Source: Acidimicrobiaceae bacterium (lineage in GTDB: Bacteria; Actinomycetota; Acidimicrobiia; Acidimicrobiales; Poriferisodalaceae). From it: a stretch of DNA of 64,000 nucleotides. Made by a program: the position numbers and the translations under genes. The stretch's first letter is position 1, and every line of letters starts with the position of its first letter. The notes beneath the pieces are model-generated. The model had not been told where the DNA came from, did not search any database, and saw only the letters and a list, made by a program, of their open reading frames with translations. The DNA lies in assembly GCA_905182565.1 (NCBI GenBank), contig CAJJCB010000023.1, positions 29,015 to 93,014 on the forward strand, read 5' to 3'. Positions 17,910-28,739 of this stretch are shown one piece after another.

Positions 17910-20426
17910 GTGTTTGAACGCTTCACCGATAGAGCTCGACGAGTTGTCGTATTAGCTCAGGAGGAGGCTCGCCTTCTCAATCATAATTACATTGGCACCG
18001 AACATATTCTTTTGGGCTTGATACACGAGGGGGAGGGCGTAGCTGCAAAGGCTCTCGAATCTCTAGGTATTTCGCTTGAAGCTGTCCGGAATCAAGTTGA
18101 AGAAATTATTGGACAAGGCGGCTCTTCGCCTAGTGGACATATCCCATTTACTCCACGCGCTAAAAAAGTTTTAGAGCTATCACTTCGGGAAGCTCTGCAG
18201 CTCGGCCACAATTACATTGGCACCGAACATATTCTTTTAGGGCTAATACGAGAGGGAGAAGGTGTAGCTGCTCAGGTATTAGTGAAGCTCGGAGCAGATC
18301 TCTCTCGAGTTAGGCAGCAAGTTATTCAATTGCTTTCTGGCTACTCAGGTTCAGGCGAAGGGTCAGAATCAAGCGGTGGAAAAGAAACTGTTGGCGGTTC
18401 ATCGGAAAGAGGAGAAGGTCCTCAGGGCGGCTCAGCAGTTCTTGACCAGTTCGGAATAAATCTTACTCAGAACGCGAGAGAGAAAAAGTTAGATCCAGTT
18501 ATAGGACGTATGCGCGAAACAGAACGGGTAATGCAAGTTCTTTCTCGAAGAACTAAAAATAATCCGGTTCTGATTGGTGAACCGGGAGTTGGCAAGACAG
18601 CGATAGTTGAGGGGTTAGCGCAAAAAATTGTTTCGGGTGAGGTACCAGAGACGTTGCGAGACAAACAACTTTACACGCTCGACCTCGGTGCATTAGTAGC
18701 CGGCTCTCGATACAGGGGAGATTTTGAAGAGCGTCTGAAGAAAGTCCTCAAAGAAATAAAGAGTAGAGGCGACATAATACTTTTTATTGATGAGTTACAC
18801 ACGCTAGTTGGTGCTGGAGCTGCAGAAGGAGCAATCGATGCAGCGTCGATTCTAAAGCCGATGCTAGCGCGCGGGGAACTGCAAACAATTGGAGCGACCA
18901 CAATTGAGGAATATCGGAAATACCTCGAAAAAGATGCTGCTCTAGAAAGACGCTTCCAGCCGATACGTGTTGAAGAACCTACTTTGGCTCACACGATCGA
19001 AATACTGAAAGGTTTACGGGAGAGGTACGAGGCTCACCACCGAGTCACTATTACTGATCAAGCACTTGTTGCTGCTGCGAACCTTGCTGATCGGTATATT
19101 GCTGATCGGCAGTTGCCAGATAAGGCAATCGATTTGATAGATGAAGCAGGCTCTAGACTCAGAATTAAGCGGATGGCTACGCCTCCCGACTACAAAGAAA
19201 TAGAAAATAAGATTGCTGAAGTTGTTGAGAAGAAAAAACAATCGGTAGAAAACCAAGATTTTGAACTTGCTGGTTCTCTTCGCGACGAGGAAAAATCTCT
19301 TCTTGACCGCCGTTCAGAAGTGATGGAACAAATCAAAGAAGATGGTATTGATTTATTCGATGAGGTAGACGAAGAAGCGGTAGCTGAGGTCCTTTCTATA
19401 TGGACAGGGATACCTGTTTATAAGTTGACCGAAGAAGAAACTCAAAAGCTCTTAAAAATGGAAGATGAACTCCATAAGAGAGTAATTGGTCAGGGAGACG
19501 CCGTTCGAGCGGTAAGCCAAGCAACTCGACGAACCCGAGCTGGCTTAAAAGATCCTAAGAGACCTGGAGGCTCATTTATTTTCCTCGGCCCTTCAGGCGT
19601 CGGAAAAACTGAGCTTGCGAAAACACTTAGCGAGTTTCTGTTTGGTGATGAGGCAGCGCTCATAAGTCTTGACATGTCTGAATATATGGAAAAACATACA
19701 GTGAGCCGACTAGTTGGTTCTCCTCCTGGATATGTGGGCTATGAAGAAGGAGGACAGCTAACAGAAGCGGTTCGACGTAAGCCTTTTTCCGTGGTGCTGT
19801 TTGACGAGGTTGAAAAAGCTCACCCTGACGTTTTCAATACTTTGCTACAAATTCTTGAAGAAGGTCGCCTGACAGATGCACAAGGCAGGTCAGTCGATTT
19901 CCGAAACACTGTTCTCATTATGACTTCAAATTTGGGAACTGCTGATTTACGAAAAGCGAATGTTGGATTTACTAAGAATGATGAAGCCGTAAGTTACGAG
20001 CGGATGAAAGAAAAAGTAAACGACGCTTTAAAAGCCCACTTCCGGCCTGAATTTTTGAACCGAATTGATGACACAATTGTTTTCCATGAGTTGAGCATCG
20101 AAGAGGTGACAGTAATCGTAGATTTGATGATCGCCAGAACAGCTGAGCAATTGAAAGCTCAGGGGCTCGGTCTTGAACTAACTGACGCGGCGAAGAACTG
20201 GTTGGCCCGCAAAGGATACGACGCAACTCTTGGAGCCCGTCCCCTTAGGCGAGCCATCCAACGAAATGTCGAAGACGCTTTATCTGAGCGTATTCTGTAC
20301 AAAGAATTCAATGCCGGAGAGATTATTGTCGTTGATGTTGACACAGAAACGGATGAGATTGTCTTCAGTGCTATTGAGGGATTTGATCCAGAAGCTGTCG
20401 AGCTTGAAGAGGCTGCAGCCGACTGA
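17910..20426 (+). CDS. clpC: ATP-dependent Clp protease ATP-binding subunit ClpC
   Basis: AAA+ unfoldase that feeds ClpP. 838 residues starting at GTG 17910, which has GGAGG five bases ahead and gives the family start [15 protein letters not shown]; a longer frame from 17844 adds unrelated residues. Two Clp_N repeats (each with [14 protein letters not shown]), first AAA module ([13 protein letters not shown] near 222, [13 protein letters not shown]), a UvrB/C-type middle motif ([20 protein letters not shown]), second AAA module ([12 protein letters not shown] near 560, [14 protein letters not shown]) and the ClpB D2-small domain. The two Clp_N repeats share an exact 29-base stretch. Confidence 0.96.
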   Translation: MFERFTDRARRVVVLAQEEARLLNHNYIGTEHILLGLIHEGEGVAAKALESLGISLEAVRNQVEEIIGQGGSSPSGHIPFTPRAKKVLELSLREALQLGHNYIGTEHILLGLIREGEGVAAQVLVKLGADLSRVRQQVIQLLSGYSGSGEGSESSGGKETVGGSSERGEGPQGGSAVLDQFGINLTQNAREKKLDPVIGRMRETERVMQVLSRRTKNNPVLIGEPGVGKTAIVEGLAQKIVSGEVPETLRDKQLYTLDLGALVAGSRYRGDFEERLKKVLKEIKSRGDIILFIDELHTLVGAGAAEGAIDAASILKPMLARGELQTIGATTIEEYRKYLEKDAALERRFQPIRVEEPTLAHTIEILKGLRERYEAHHRVTITDQALVAAANLADRYIADRQLPDKAIDLIDEAGSRLRIKRMATPPDYKEIENKIAEVVEKKKQSVENQDFELAGSLRDEEKSLLDRRSEVMEQIKEDGIDLFDEVDEEAVAEVLSIWTGIPVYKLTEEETQKLLKMEDELHKRVIGQGDAVRAVSQATRRTRAGLKDPKRPGGSFIFLGPSGVGKTELAKTLSEFLFGDEAALISLDMSEYMEKHTVSRLVGSPPGYVGYEEGGQLTEAVRRKPFSVVLFDEVEKAHPDVFNTLLQILEEGRLTDAQGRSVDFRNTVLIMTSNLGTADLRKANVGFTKNDEAVSYERMKEKVNDALKAHFRPEFLNRIDDTIVFHELSIEEVTVIVDLMIARTAEQLKAQGLGLELTDAAKNWLARKGYDATLGARPLRRAIQRNVEDALSERILYKEFNAGEIIVVDVDTETDEIVFSAIEGFDPEAVELEEAAAD

Positions 20427-20482
20427 TTGAAGGTCGTTTAAATTGGTAGTGAGCTATTGATCAGTATTGATTCTTTGAATTG

Positions 20483-21142
20483 TTAGCGGGAACGCAGATT
20501 CAGTGAGTCTCGCTGAATAATGGTGTACCGATTTCCTGAACGTTTGATCCAACCCAATCTAATAAAAGAAGCAAGTGCTTTGTTGACGCGTTCCCTTGAC
20601 GCTCCGACCATTCCAGAGAGCTCTTCTTGAGTAATCGGTAATGTGAACCTGTCGATGCCTCCCGAAAGTTCTAGAAGTCTTTTAGCGGTCCGTCCAGGAA
20701 CGTCTAAAAACATTGCGTCGGCGAGCGCGCTATCAGTAATTCGAAGTCTGAGTGATAAAAGTGCAACTACTCGCCAGAGCAATTCAGGATGCTGAGAATA
20801 AAGTATATGTAATGCCGTATAGGGCACTGCCAAAACAGTGCTCGGTTCTAATGCACGCGCAGCGGCTGACCTATCGCCGTTGTCAAAAAAAGGCATTTCG
20901 CCAAAGAGATCGCCCGGCTCCATAAGAGCTAAGACTGATTCTCGCTCGTCAACGGAGTTACGTGTGATAGCTATTCTTCCCTGAAGCAAAATAAACAAAG
21001 CCGTAGCAGCATCATCTTCAGTGAAAATTTGGTCATTTCTCTCAAGCTGAAGGTTTGTAGACAACTCACCGAGTTGCTCCAACTGATCACGATTGAGAGT
21101 GCTAAACATCTCAGTACTTTTCAATGTTTCGACATGGGTCAC
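20483..21142 (-). CDS. Crp/Fnr-family transcription regulator
   Basis: 219 residues from GTG 21142; longer starts add a hydrophobic stretch alien to the family. N-terminal cyclic-nucleotide-binding domain (ALFILLQGRIAITRN, GDLFGEMPFFDNGDRSAAA, the PBC region with GE and R-S-A-A as in cAMP binders), long dimer helix, then a winged helix with ITQEELSGMVGASRERVNKA as the recognition helix. This resembles actinobacterial Crp (for example DVPGRTAKRLLEL). cAMP is a plausible ligand; a class III cyclase is encoded at 53.3 kb. Divergent from ispD with only 55 bp between starts. Confidence 0.87.
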   Translation of the reverse strand: MTHVETLKSTEMFSTLNRDQLEQLGELSTNLQLERNDQIFTEDDAATALFILLQGRIAITRNSVDERESVLALMEPGDLFGEMPFFDNGDRSAAARALEPSTVLAVPYTALHILYSQHPELLWRVVALLSLRLRITDSALADAMFLDVPGRTAKRLLELSGGIDRFTLPITQEELSGMVGASRERVNKALASFIRLGWIKRSGNRYTIIQRDSLNLRSR

Positions 21143-21197
21143 AATAAAGAGGATAGTAGTGCTGGACAACGCGCTGAAGAGTGCAACAGTGTTAAGT

Positions 21198-21860
21198 GTG
21201 GAAAACACTTGGGCAATAGTCGTTGCTGCTGGATCAGGGACAAGGTTCGGCAGCGCTAAGCAATACGCAGATTTAGGTGGAAAGTCGGTATTGAGTAGAT
21301 CTATCGCTACGGCACGTAAATCATGCGACGGAGTGGTACTTGTTGTTCGTGATATCGCTGACGGAGCTAAGTTTGGTGTGGATCTGGTGGTTCAGGGGGG
21401 CGCTACCAGAACAGAATCGGTCCGCAAAGGCTTAGCGGCTCTGCCTGTAAATACTGACATAGTAGTCATTCACGATGCAGCCAGACCAGGAGCGCCTCAC
21501 GAGCTATTTGAGTCTGTTATCAATGAAGTTGTTGGTGGTGCAGATGGATCGGTTCCTGGGCTTGCAATTGCCGATACGGTTAAGCGAGTTAGGAATCAAG
21601 GAAATGGTGTGATAGTCGAATCTACTGTTGATCGAGTCAATCTTGTTACCGTTCAAACTCCTCAAGCCTTTGGAAGAAGAATTTTTGAAGCTGCCTATCT
21701 TGCTTATGATGAGCAAAATTTAGCGTTTAGTGATGATGCAGGATTAGTAGAAAATATCGGAGGAATTGTGAAGATCATCGAAGGAGACAAACGTGCTCAT
21801 AAAATCACGACCCAAGAGGATTTGATCTATGTCGCTCAGATGATGGGCCTTGAATCATGA
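21198..21860 (+). CDS. ispD: 2-C-methyl-D-erythritol 4-phosphate cytidylyltransferase
   Basis: Third step of the MEP isoprenoid pathway. 220 residues from GTG 21198, giving ENTWAIVVAAGSGTRFG at the N-terminus (CTP-binding glycine-rich loop). The longer frame from 21093 would overlap crp. Further motifs: IVVIHDAARPGAPHELFE, VNLVTVQTPQAFGR and SDDAGLVENIGG. It overlaps ispF by 4 bp (ATGATG), and the ispD-ispF pairing is standard. Confidence 0.94.
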   Translation: MENTWAIVVAAGSGTRFGSAKQYADLGGKSVLSRSIATARKSCDGVVLVVRDIADGAKFGVDLVVQGGATRTESVRKGLAALPVNTDIVVIHDAARPGAPHELFESVINEVVGGADGSVPGLAIADTVKRVRNQGNGVIVESTVDRVNLVTVQTPQAFGRRIFEAAYLAYDEQNLAFSDDAGLVENIGGIVKIIEGDKRAHKITTQEDLIYVAQMMGLES

Positions 21861-22327
21861 TGCGGATTGGGCAGGGTTATGATGCGCATCGCTACGCCAA
21901 CGATGACCGCACGCTTGTTCTCGGTGGTGTCAGTTTTGAAGATGAAAGAGGCTTGGAAGGTCACAGTGATGCTGATGTAGTGACCCATGCAGTTATTGAC
22001 GCGATGCTAAGTGCAGCAGGTTTAGGTGATATTGGAGAAAATTTTTCAGATAATAATCCACTTTATGCTGGAGCTGACAGTGTGGAACTTTTAAAGAGAA
22101 CAGCAAAAATGGTTGGAGATAAGGGATTTATTCTAATCAACGCTGATTGCACTGTTATTATTGACAAGCCAAATATTAGTCAGGTTAAAAGTAGTATGGA
22201 AAGTGTTCTTTCTACGGCCGCTGGAGGTCTTGTGACAGTCTGCGGTAAACGAACTGAGGGCATTGGTGCCCTCGGCAGGGGCGAAGGCGCTGTCGCTCTT
22301 GCGGTAGCTCTCTTGGGTGTCAAATGA
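21857..22327 (+). CDS. ispF: 2-C-methyl-D-erythritol 2,4-cyclodiphosphate synthase
   Basis: Forms the cyclic diphosphate of the MEP pathway. 156 residues. Zinc ligands in GQGYDAHRY (DxH) and the HSDADVVTHAVIDA segment, then GDIGENFSDNNP, the substrate cap DCTVIIDKPNI and the ending KRTEGIGALGRGEG with the TEG-LG(R) motif. Starts at ATG 21857 or 21860, both coupled to the ispD stop; its own stop overlaps the ATG of rlmB by 4 bp. In many Actinobacteria cysS follows ispF; it is absent here. Confidence 0.95.
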   Translation: MMRIGQGYDAHRYANDDRTLVLGGVSFEDERGLEGHSDADVVTHAVIDAMLSAAGLGDIGENFSDNNPLYAGADSVELLKRTAKMVGDKGFILINADCTVIIDKPNISQVKSSMESVLSTAAGGLVTVCGKRTEGIGALGRGEGAVALAVALLGVK

Positions 22328-23256
22328 GTGGGCGACCTAGTCACTCAGGCCGTACCCCTGCACAGGGTCGTGGGGCGCAAAAACAGACTTCAGGTTCGCG
22401 TCGCTCAAATAGTGCTCCTGCATCAGGAAAAGGCCGAGGTAACCGGGTCGGATCCTCTTCCAATCGTTCTGATCGTGGTCAAGGAACCTCTAAACGTCGA
22501 TCAGATGATCTAGGAGCAGATCACGTAGAAGGAAGACAAGCAGTTAGAGAGTTGCTTAGGGCTGGTAAGAGACGAGTTCAAGAGGTACTTGTCGGTGAAG
22601 AAGTCAATGATTCCGCGATTATTGCAGAAATTAATGACTTGGCGACAGACCGTAGAATTCCAGTTAAACAAGTTTCTCGGCGCAGGTTAGATGAGAGGGC
22701 ATTATCTGAGGCCCATCAAGGGGTAATAGCTTTCGCGGAACCGATTAAGCCCTTGGGAATTGAAGAACTCTTGAAACCTCGAGGATCTGAAGTTCCTTTT
22801 TTAATTGTTTTGGATGGAGTAACTGACCCAGGAAATCTTGGTGCCGTTTTACGAACAGCAGAAGTGGCTGGAGCATCTGGAGTAGTGCTACCGAGACATC
22901 GAGCAGTTCGGTTAACCCCATCAGCGGTTAAGGCTGCAGCGGGTGCAGTGGAATACCTCCGGATTGCTCTTGTCGGTGGATTACCTGCAGCGTTGGCCCA
23001 GATGAAAGAGTCAGGAATTTGGACAGTCGGCTTAGATGGAGATGGAACTGATTCGGTTCAAAACCTCGAACTTGCGACGAAACCACTGGCGTTAGTGCTA
23101 GGTGCTGAAGGTCAGGGGCTTTCTCATCTGGTGCGTGAGCGATGCGATCAGATTGTTTCGATTCCTCAAAAAGGTCGTGTCCAGTCGCTTAATGTGGCCG
23201 CAGCAGCGGCGATTGCTATGTATGAAGTTAGGCGTCGCAGAGATCTTGATGCTTAG
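22324..23256 (+). CDS. rlmB: TrmH-family rRNA 2'-O-methyltransferase (RlmB-like)
   Basis: SPOUT methyltransferase of the 23S rRNA Gm2251 type. 310 residues: a basic, low-complexity N-terminal tail (about 1-63, rich in G, S, R), the SpoU substrate-binding domain (GADHVEGRQAVRELLRAG), and the SPOUT catalytic knot (DPGNLGAVLRTAEVAGASGV, LALVLGAEGQGL, SIPQKGRVQSLNVAAAAAIA). Usual family motif is IPMxGxVxSLNVSVA. ATG overlaps the ispF stop. The tRNA-Thr follows 45 bp downstream, as in many Actinobacteria. The exact RNA target is inferred. Confidence 0.88.
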   Translation: MSGRPSHSGRTPAQGRGAQKQTSGSRRSNSAPASGKGRGNRVGSSSNRSDRGQGTSKRRSDDLGADHVEGRQAVRELLRAGKRRVQEVLVGEEVNDSAIIAEINDLATDRRIPVKQVSRRRLDERALSEAHQGVIAFAEPIKPLGIEELLKPRGSEVPFLIVLDGVTDPGNLGAVLRTAEVAGASGVVLPRHRAVRLTPSAVKAAAGAVEYLRIALVGGLPAALAQMKESGIWTVGLDGDGTDSVQNLELATKPLALVLGAEGQGLSHLVRERCDQIVSIPQKGRVQSLNVAAAAAIAMYEVRRRRDLDA

Positions 23257-23301
23257 CAACGTCAAAACTGGTCTCCGGGGGTTTACGATAGAAGATGTAA
23301 C

Positions 23302-23374
23302 GCCCGAGTAGCTCAATGGCTAGAGCGCCGCTCTTGTAAAGCGGAGGTTGTGGGTTCGACTCCCACCTTGGGCT
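23302..23374 (+). tRNA. tRNA-Thr (anticodon TGT)
   Basis: Cloverleaf with acceptor GCCCGAG/CTTGGGC, D arm GCTCAATGGCTAGAGC, anticodon stem CCGCT/AGCGG around loop CTTGTAA (anticodon TGT, reading ACA) and T arm GTGGGTTCGACTCCCAC. Discriminator T; the CCA end is not encoded, unlike in the tRNA-Thr(CGT) at 5.9 kb, which shares the acceptor and most of the T arm. Placed between rlmB and the DUF3263 gene. Confidence 0.96.
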
Positions 23375-23403
23375 CAAGGTCCAGTTAATCGAAAGGAAAC
23401 CAC

Positions 23404-23679
23404 GTGAAAAATGGAAATTCGAGCGTATTAACTGAGCGTGAAAAAGACATTCTCGATTTTGAACAATCTTGGTGGTCGTTGTCTATTCCCCGAGAGCAGG
23501 CGGTGCGCGAGCGTTTCCAGTTAACCGAGACGGAGTATGTTGAGCTTCTCGAACTGCTTATAGCTACTGAGGCTGCGCTGGAAGCCGAACCGTTGCTCGT
23601 GCGGCGGTTACGCCGAATGAAAGATCGCCGTCGCCAAGAACACGTGGCTAGACGCACTGCAGCCCAGGAGGTCAAATAA
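23404..23679 (+). CDS. DUF3263 family protein
   Basis: 91 residues of a small actinobacterial family of unknown function: LTEREKDILDFEQSWWSLS, AVRERFQLTETEYVELLELL and EAEPLLVRRLRRMKDRRRQE are its hallmark segments. The middle part looks like a small helix-turn-helix and the C-terminus is strongly basic, so nucleic-acid binding is plausible but unproven. GTG start with AAGGA ahead. The stop overlaps the ATG of the next gene (TAATG), pairing it with the LytR_C protein as in other Actinobacteria. Confidence 0.85.
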   Translation: MKNGNSSVLTEREKDILDFEQSWWSLSIPREQAVRERFQLTETEYVELLELLIATEAALEAEPLLVRRLRRMKDRRRQEHVARRTAAQEVK

Positions 23680-24278
23680 TGAATGATCTAAATAGCCGAC
23701 CAAATAACGCAACAGCTATTCGCGGGGTCCTACTCGTAATCGTCGCTGTAGCTATCGGCATATTTTTGCTGCGAGGAGACAACACACCGGTTTTGGAAGT
23801 AGAGCCAGCAGACGCTAGCCCACCTACCACCATGGCTTTGGGGGAAGTGAGTGAATCAACGGCGACCACAACTCCAAGCGATAGCTCATCAGAAGATGAT
23901 TCAGAAGATACAACTGCTACAACTATCGCAGCTGCCAATAGTGATGATATGAATGGCTTTACAGCCAGGGCAAATAACGAAGTTTCTATTCAGGTGGCTA
24001 ACTCAACGTCAGTGAGGGGCGCAGCTGGGAAAATGAACGATCAATTTAAAACCCTCGGATACATAACAAAAACTCCTACCAATCTTTTAGGAGCAGCTCT
24101 TGACCGCACGAGGATCTCGTATATAGCGGGAAATATGTTAGAGGCGCAAAAAATCGCTGTCGAACTAGGTCTTGACCCTAAAAATGATGTCTTTCGAATG
24201 CCTGCGGACACTGCTGCATTCGCAACGTATGCGGAGCCGGACGTCATGATCTCGTTGGGTATAGATAAAGCGGAGTAG
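23679..24278 (+). CDS. membrane-anchored LytR_C domain protein
   Basis: 199 residues: short cytoplasmic N-terminus, one membrane span (about 14-32, GVLLVIVAVAIGIFLL), a Thr/Ser/Asp/Glu-rich linker (about 45-88), then a LytR C-terminal domain (about 95-195: EVSIQVANSTSVRGAAGKM, LGYITKTPTN, ISYIAGNMLEAQKIAVELGL). Proteins of this type are exported and thought to act at the cell wall; no enzymatic domain is present. Good GGAGG site; coupled to DUF3263. Confidence 0.85.
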   Translation: MNDLNSRPNNATAIRGVLLVIVAVAIGIFLLRGDNTPVLEVEPADASPPTTMALGEVSESTATTTPSDSSSEDDSEDTTATTIAAANSDDMNGFTARANNEVSIQVANSTSVRGAAGKMNDQFKTLGYITKTPTNLLGAALDRTRISYIAGNMLEAQKIAVELGLDPKNDVFRMPADTAAFATYAEPDVMISLGIDKAE

Positions 24279-24290
24279 CTAAAAAGCATA

Positions 24291-25280
24291 ATGCGTGTCG
24301 TCATTTGCCCCGATAAATTTAAAGGCACTGCAACAGCCAGCGAAGTAACTGATGCCGTCGGTTCATCTCATGCTATGCAAACAGCAGAAGTCATCAAGTG
24401 CCCATTGGCTGATGGTGGTGAAGGCACCCTAGAAGCATTAGGTGGTGCGAATAGAATTTCAGAAGTAGCCGACCCGCTAGGCCGGCCTATTGCAGCGGCT
24501 TGGCGTTACGCCGCTAAGACTGCTGTTATAGAAATGTCGCGCGCAAGTGGATTACTTCTGGTCGGTGGAAAAAGCGGGAATGATCCATTGGTGGCGAACA
24601 CTCGAGGCACTGGGGAACTTATAAGCGCAGCGCGAGAAGCGGGAGCAAGACGAATCATTGTTGGAGTCGGTGGATCAGCGTCTACTGATGGGGGCTATGA
24701 AGCGTTGAGAGCAATGCAGTCAATAGCTAAATTCAGAGGCATCGAAATTGAGGTGGCTTGTGACGTGACAACTAAATTTCTTGATGCGCCGCGCGTCTTT
24801 GGTCCCCAAAAAGGAGCTAGTGCTCTGCAAGTCGATCTACTTACGAGACGCCTGAAAATGTTAGCAGACCTATACCTAGAGCAATATGGGATCGATGTTA
24901 GGGACATGGCTCGTTCCGGCGCCGCTGGTGGGCTAGCAGGCGGGTTGGCGGCTTTCGGAGCTCAACTGGTAGATGGTTTTGGTCTAATCGCAGATGAAGT
25001 TGAGCTTGCGGAAATGATCGAAGGTGCAGATTTAGTTATAACCGGGGAAGGACGACTAGACCAGGCGTCTTTTGAGGGGAAAGTCGTTGGCGGCGTCTAC
25101 CGCATAGCACAAGAACTGAAAGTGCCCGTGCTCGCAATTGTTGGTGAAGTAGACGAAGAAATATCTGTCCCTGATTCGCTCAATATTGTTTCTTTGGTTG
25201 AATTATATGGCTACGAAAAAGCAACTGAAGAAACTTTTCGGTGTGTTAGCGAAGCTACGAATAAGTTCGTATCTGGGTGA
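24291..25280 (+). CDS. glycerate kinase (GlxK/GarK family)
   Basis: Phosphorylates D-glycerate to 2-phosphoglycerate. 329 residues of the class II family: ICPDKFKGTATASEVTDAV at the start, KCPLADGGEGTLEAL, NTRGTGELISAAREAG, GVGGSASTDGGYEALRAMQ, the CDVTTKFLDAPRVFGPQKGA segment and ITGEGRLDQASFEGKVVGG. Family members run 370-380 residues, so this one is short, mainly in the middle. The start lies 12 bp after the LytR_C gene. Enzyme class is firm; pathway context (photorespiratory or ureide carbon) is not visible here. Confidence 0.9.
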   Translation: MRVVICPDKFKGTATASEVTDAVGSSHAMQTAEVIKCPLADGGEGTLEALGGANRISEVADPLGRPIAAAWRYAAKTAVIEMSRASGLLLVGGKSGNDPLVANTRGTGELISAAREAGARRIIVGVGGSASTDGGYEALRAMQSIAKFRGIEIEVACDVTTKFLDAPRVFGPQKGASALQVDLLTRRLKMLADLYLEQYGIDVRDMARSGAAGGLAGGLAAFGAQLVDGFGLIADEVELAEMIEGADLVITGEGRLDQASFEGKVVGGVYRIAQELKVPVLAIVGEVDEEISVPDSLNIVSLVELYGYEKATEETFRCVSEATNKFVSG

Positions 25281-25422
25281 GTTGATTATTCAACTAAAGA
25301 GAATAGCACTATTAGAAGACATGACTATTGAGTGCAAGAAATCAAAAAAACCTAAAAACTGACCTTTCAGCTGCTGCGAAAACAAGAAATAGAAGAAGTC
25401 GTGCTACTGAACAGACTCATGT

Positions 25423-25451
25423 TTGCACGCAAGACGGATTGTGCATATCTA
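25423..25451 (+). promoter_or_regulatory. candidate groEL promoter
   Basis: TTGCAC at 25423-25428 and TATCTA at 25446-25451 are separated by 17 bp, a sigma-70-like arrangement. Transcription would start near 25458, placing the CIRCE operator in the early leader, the usual arrangement for HrcA-controlled genes. The rest of 25281-25422 shows no gene or other clear signal. Confidence 0.4.
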
Positions 25452-25476
25452 TTAGACGCGAGCTGCTGGTTGGTTG

Positions 25477-27205
<1,729 letters not shown>

Positions 27206-27229
27206 TTAGATCTAGTTCAATGAGTAAGA

Positions 27230-27264
27230 TTGAGAGGCGCCTCAGGGCGTCTCTCAATATTTTT
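27230..27264 (+). terminator. rho-independent terminator of groEL
   Basis: Left arm 27230-27241 (TTGAGAGGCGCC), 4-base loop, right arm 27246-27257 (GGCGTCTCTCAA), a 12-bp stem with one G-U pair, followed by TATTTTT. It starts 24 bp after the groEL stop. Confidence 0.9.
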
Positions 27265-27317
27265 ACCGAAAGAAATTTTTAGACATAAGCTAAGCCTACT
27301 GAAAGGATCAAGCCACA

Positions 27318-27806
27318 ATGAATTCTCCGTTGCTTCATGAGCTATGCGAGCCTTTCCTCGGTCTTCTAGGCACTTGGAAAGGAACAGGCGAAGGACATTA
27401 TCCGAGCATCAAATCTTTTGAGTATCTTGAAGAGGCAACCTTTGCTCATGTGGGTAAACCATTTATCTCATATGGCCAGAAGACTCGTGACTTGGTAACG
27501 AACGTCCCGCTCCATAGTGAATCTGGATACATCCGGCCTCAAGGGGAATATCTCGCAGAACTTGTTCTGGCTCAACCTTCAGGAATTATTGAGATACACA
27601 CAGGTTCGATTGAATTTACCGAAAATGCATGTGTCATCTATTTTGAGAGTATTGATGTCCGCTTAACTCCATCTGCTAAAGAAGTGACTCAAGTAAGCAG
27701 ATTAATCAAAATTGAGGGCGATACTTTAAGCTATGACGTTTCAATGGCTGCGGTGGGGGAACCCTTCCAACATCATCTGAAAGCTGTGCTTAAACGACAA
27801 ACTTAA
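27318..27806 (+). CDS. nitrobindin-like heme-binding beta-barrel protein
   Basis: 162 residues of the nitrobindin/DUF1794 (FABP-like) family: LLGTWKGTGEGHYPSI is the G-x-W-x-G-x-G motif, GKPFISYGQKTRD and ESGYIRPQGEYLAELVLAQP follow, and HHLKAVLKRQ at the end supplies the likely proximal His. Relatives bind ferric heme and react with NO or peroxynitrite. The start ATG follows an AAGGAT ribosome site. Near hemQ and fdhD, but a shared transcript is not evident because 114 bp separate it from fdhD. Confidence 0.82.
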   Translation: MNSPLLHELCEPFLGLLGTWKGTGEGHYPSIKSFEYLEEATFAHVGKPFISYGQKTRDLVTNVPLHSESGYIRPQGEYLAELVLAQPSGIIEIHTGSIEFTENACVIYFESIDVRLTPSAKEVTQVSRLIKIEGDTLSYDVSMAAVGEPFQHHLKAVLKRQT

Positions 27807-27920
27807 TCAGCTTATTAGAACGTTGAGCTAGAGCAAGCTTCAATAGAATCCATTTCAAAAAAATCGTACTGAAGGTGAACTGGAGAACTTTGCATACTTT
27901 AGGCAACGTAAGCTGGGGCT

Positions 27921-28730
27921 ATGCGTCGAGGCAGGACTGAACGGGTTTTAGTGGAACGTTATGACGAAGGCGTTCCTTCACGTTTGCCTGACGAGGTTGT
28001 TGTTGAAGAGCCTTTAGAAATTAGATTAGACGGCCATTTAGTTGCGACCACGATGCGGACGCCGGGAAATGACTACGAGCTAGCAGTAGGATTTTGTATC
28101 TCTGATGGGCTGCTCGGAGGAGCCTCGGTTCTGACCGTTCGTTATTGTGGCCAAGGACCTGCTGCTGAGTCAGAATATAATGTAGTAACAGTAGAAACAG
28201 GTGGGTTAGCTCCGATACCAGAACCCCGAATAGGTACTGTGAGTTCATCATGTGGACTCTGTGGGACTTCTGCTTTAACTGAGATTGCTACCCGCATAGC
28301 TCCGATAAATGTGGACGTTACTTTTCAAAGTTCAATGATCTGCGAATTAGTTAAGAGCGTTAGAGAAAAGCAGGAAATGTACGGCCGAACTGGTGGACTT
28401 CACGCTGCAGCGGTATTTGATGTCAACGGTGAAATCGAACTAGTGCGAGAAGATATCGGACGCCATAATGCCGTAGATAAAGTTGTGGGAAGAAGATTTC
28501 TTGACGGAATTACAAATAGCAATGAGCGTGGGCTATTTGTTACGAGTCGAGCGAGTTTTGAAATGGTTCAAAAAGCGTGGGCTGCTGGGTTCGGTATCTT
28601 GGTCGCAGCATCAGCACCTAGCGCACTTGCTATAGAAGCTGCTCGAACGTCGGGTATTACCCTTGTAGGATTTGCGCGCGAGCACTCTATGAATGTTTAT
28701 TCAGGTGAGCTTCGTGACACAATCGAATAG
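27921..28730 (+). CDS. fdhD: formate dehydrogenase accessory sulfurtransferase FdhD
   Basis: Transfers sulfur from a cysteine desulfurase to the Mo-bis-MGD cofactor of formate dehydrogenase. 269 residues. Motifs: VEEPLEIRLDGH, MRTPGNDYELAVGFCISDGL, the Cys pair SSSCGLCGTSAL (Cys111 and Cys114), TGGLHAAAVFD and EDIGRHNAVDKVVG (GDP/cofactor site). No formate dehydrogenase is in the window; the client is presumably elsewhere. hemQ follows 9 bp downstream. Confidence 0.94.
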   Translation: MRRGRTERVLVERYDEGVPSRLPDEVVVEEPLEIRLDGHLVATTMRTPGNDYELAVGFCISDGLLGGASVLTVRYCGQGPAAESEYNVVTVETGGLAPIPEPRIGTVSSSCGLCGTSALTEIATRIAPINVDVTFQSSMICELVKSVREKQEMYGRTGGLHAAAVFDVNGEIELVREDIGRHNAVDKVVGRRFLDGITNSNERGLFVTSRASFEMVQKAWAAGFGILVAASAPSALAIEAARTSGITLVGFAREHSMNVYSGELRDTIE

Positions 28731-28739
28731 GATCCAGGT

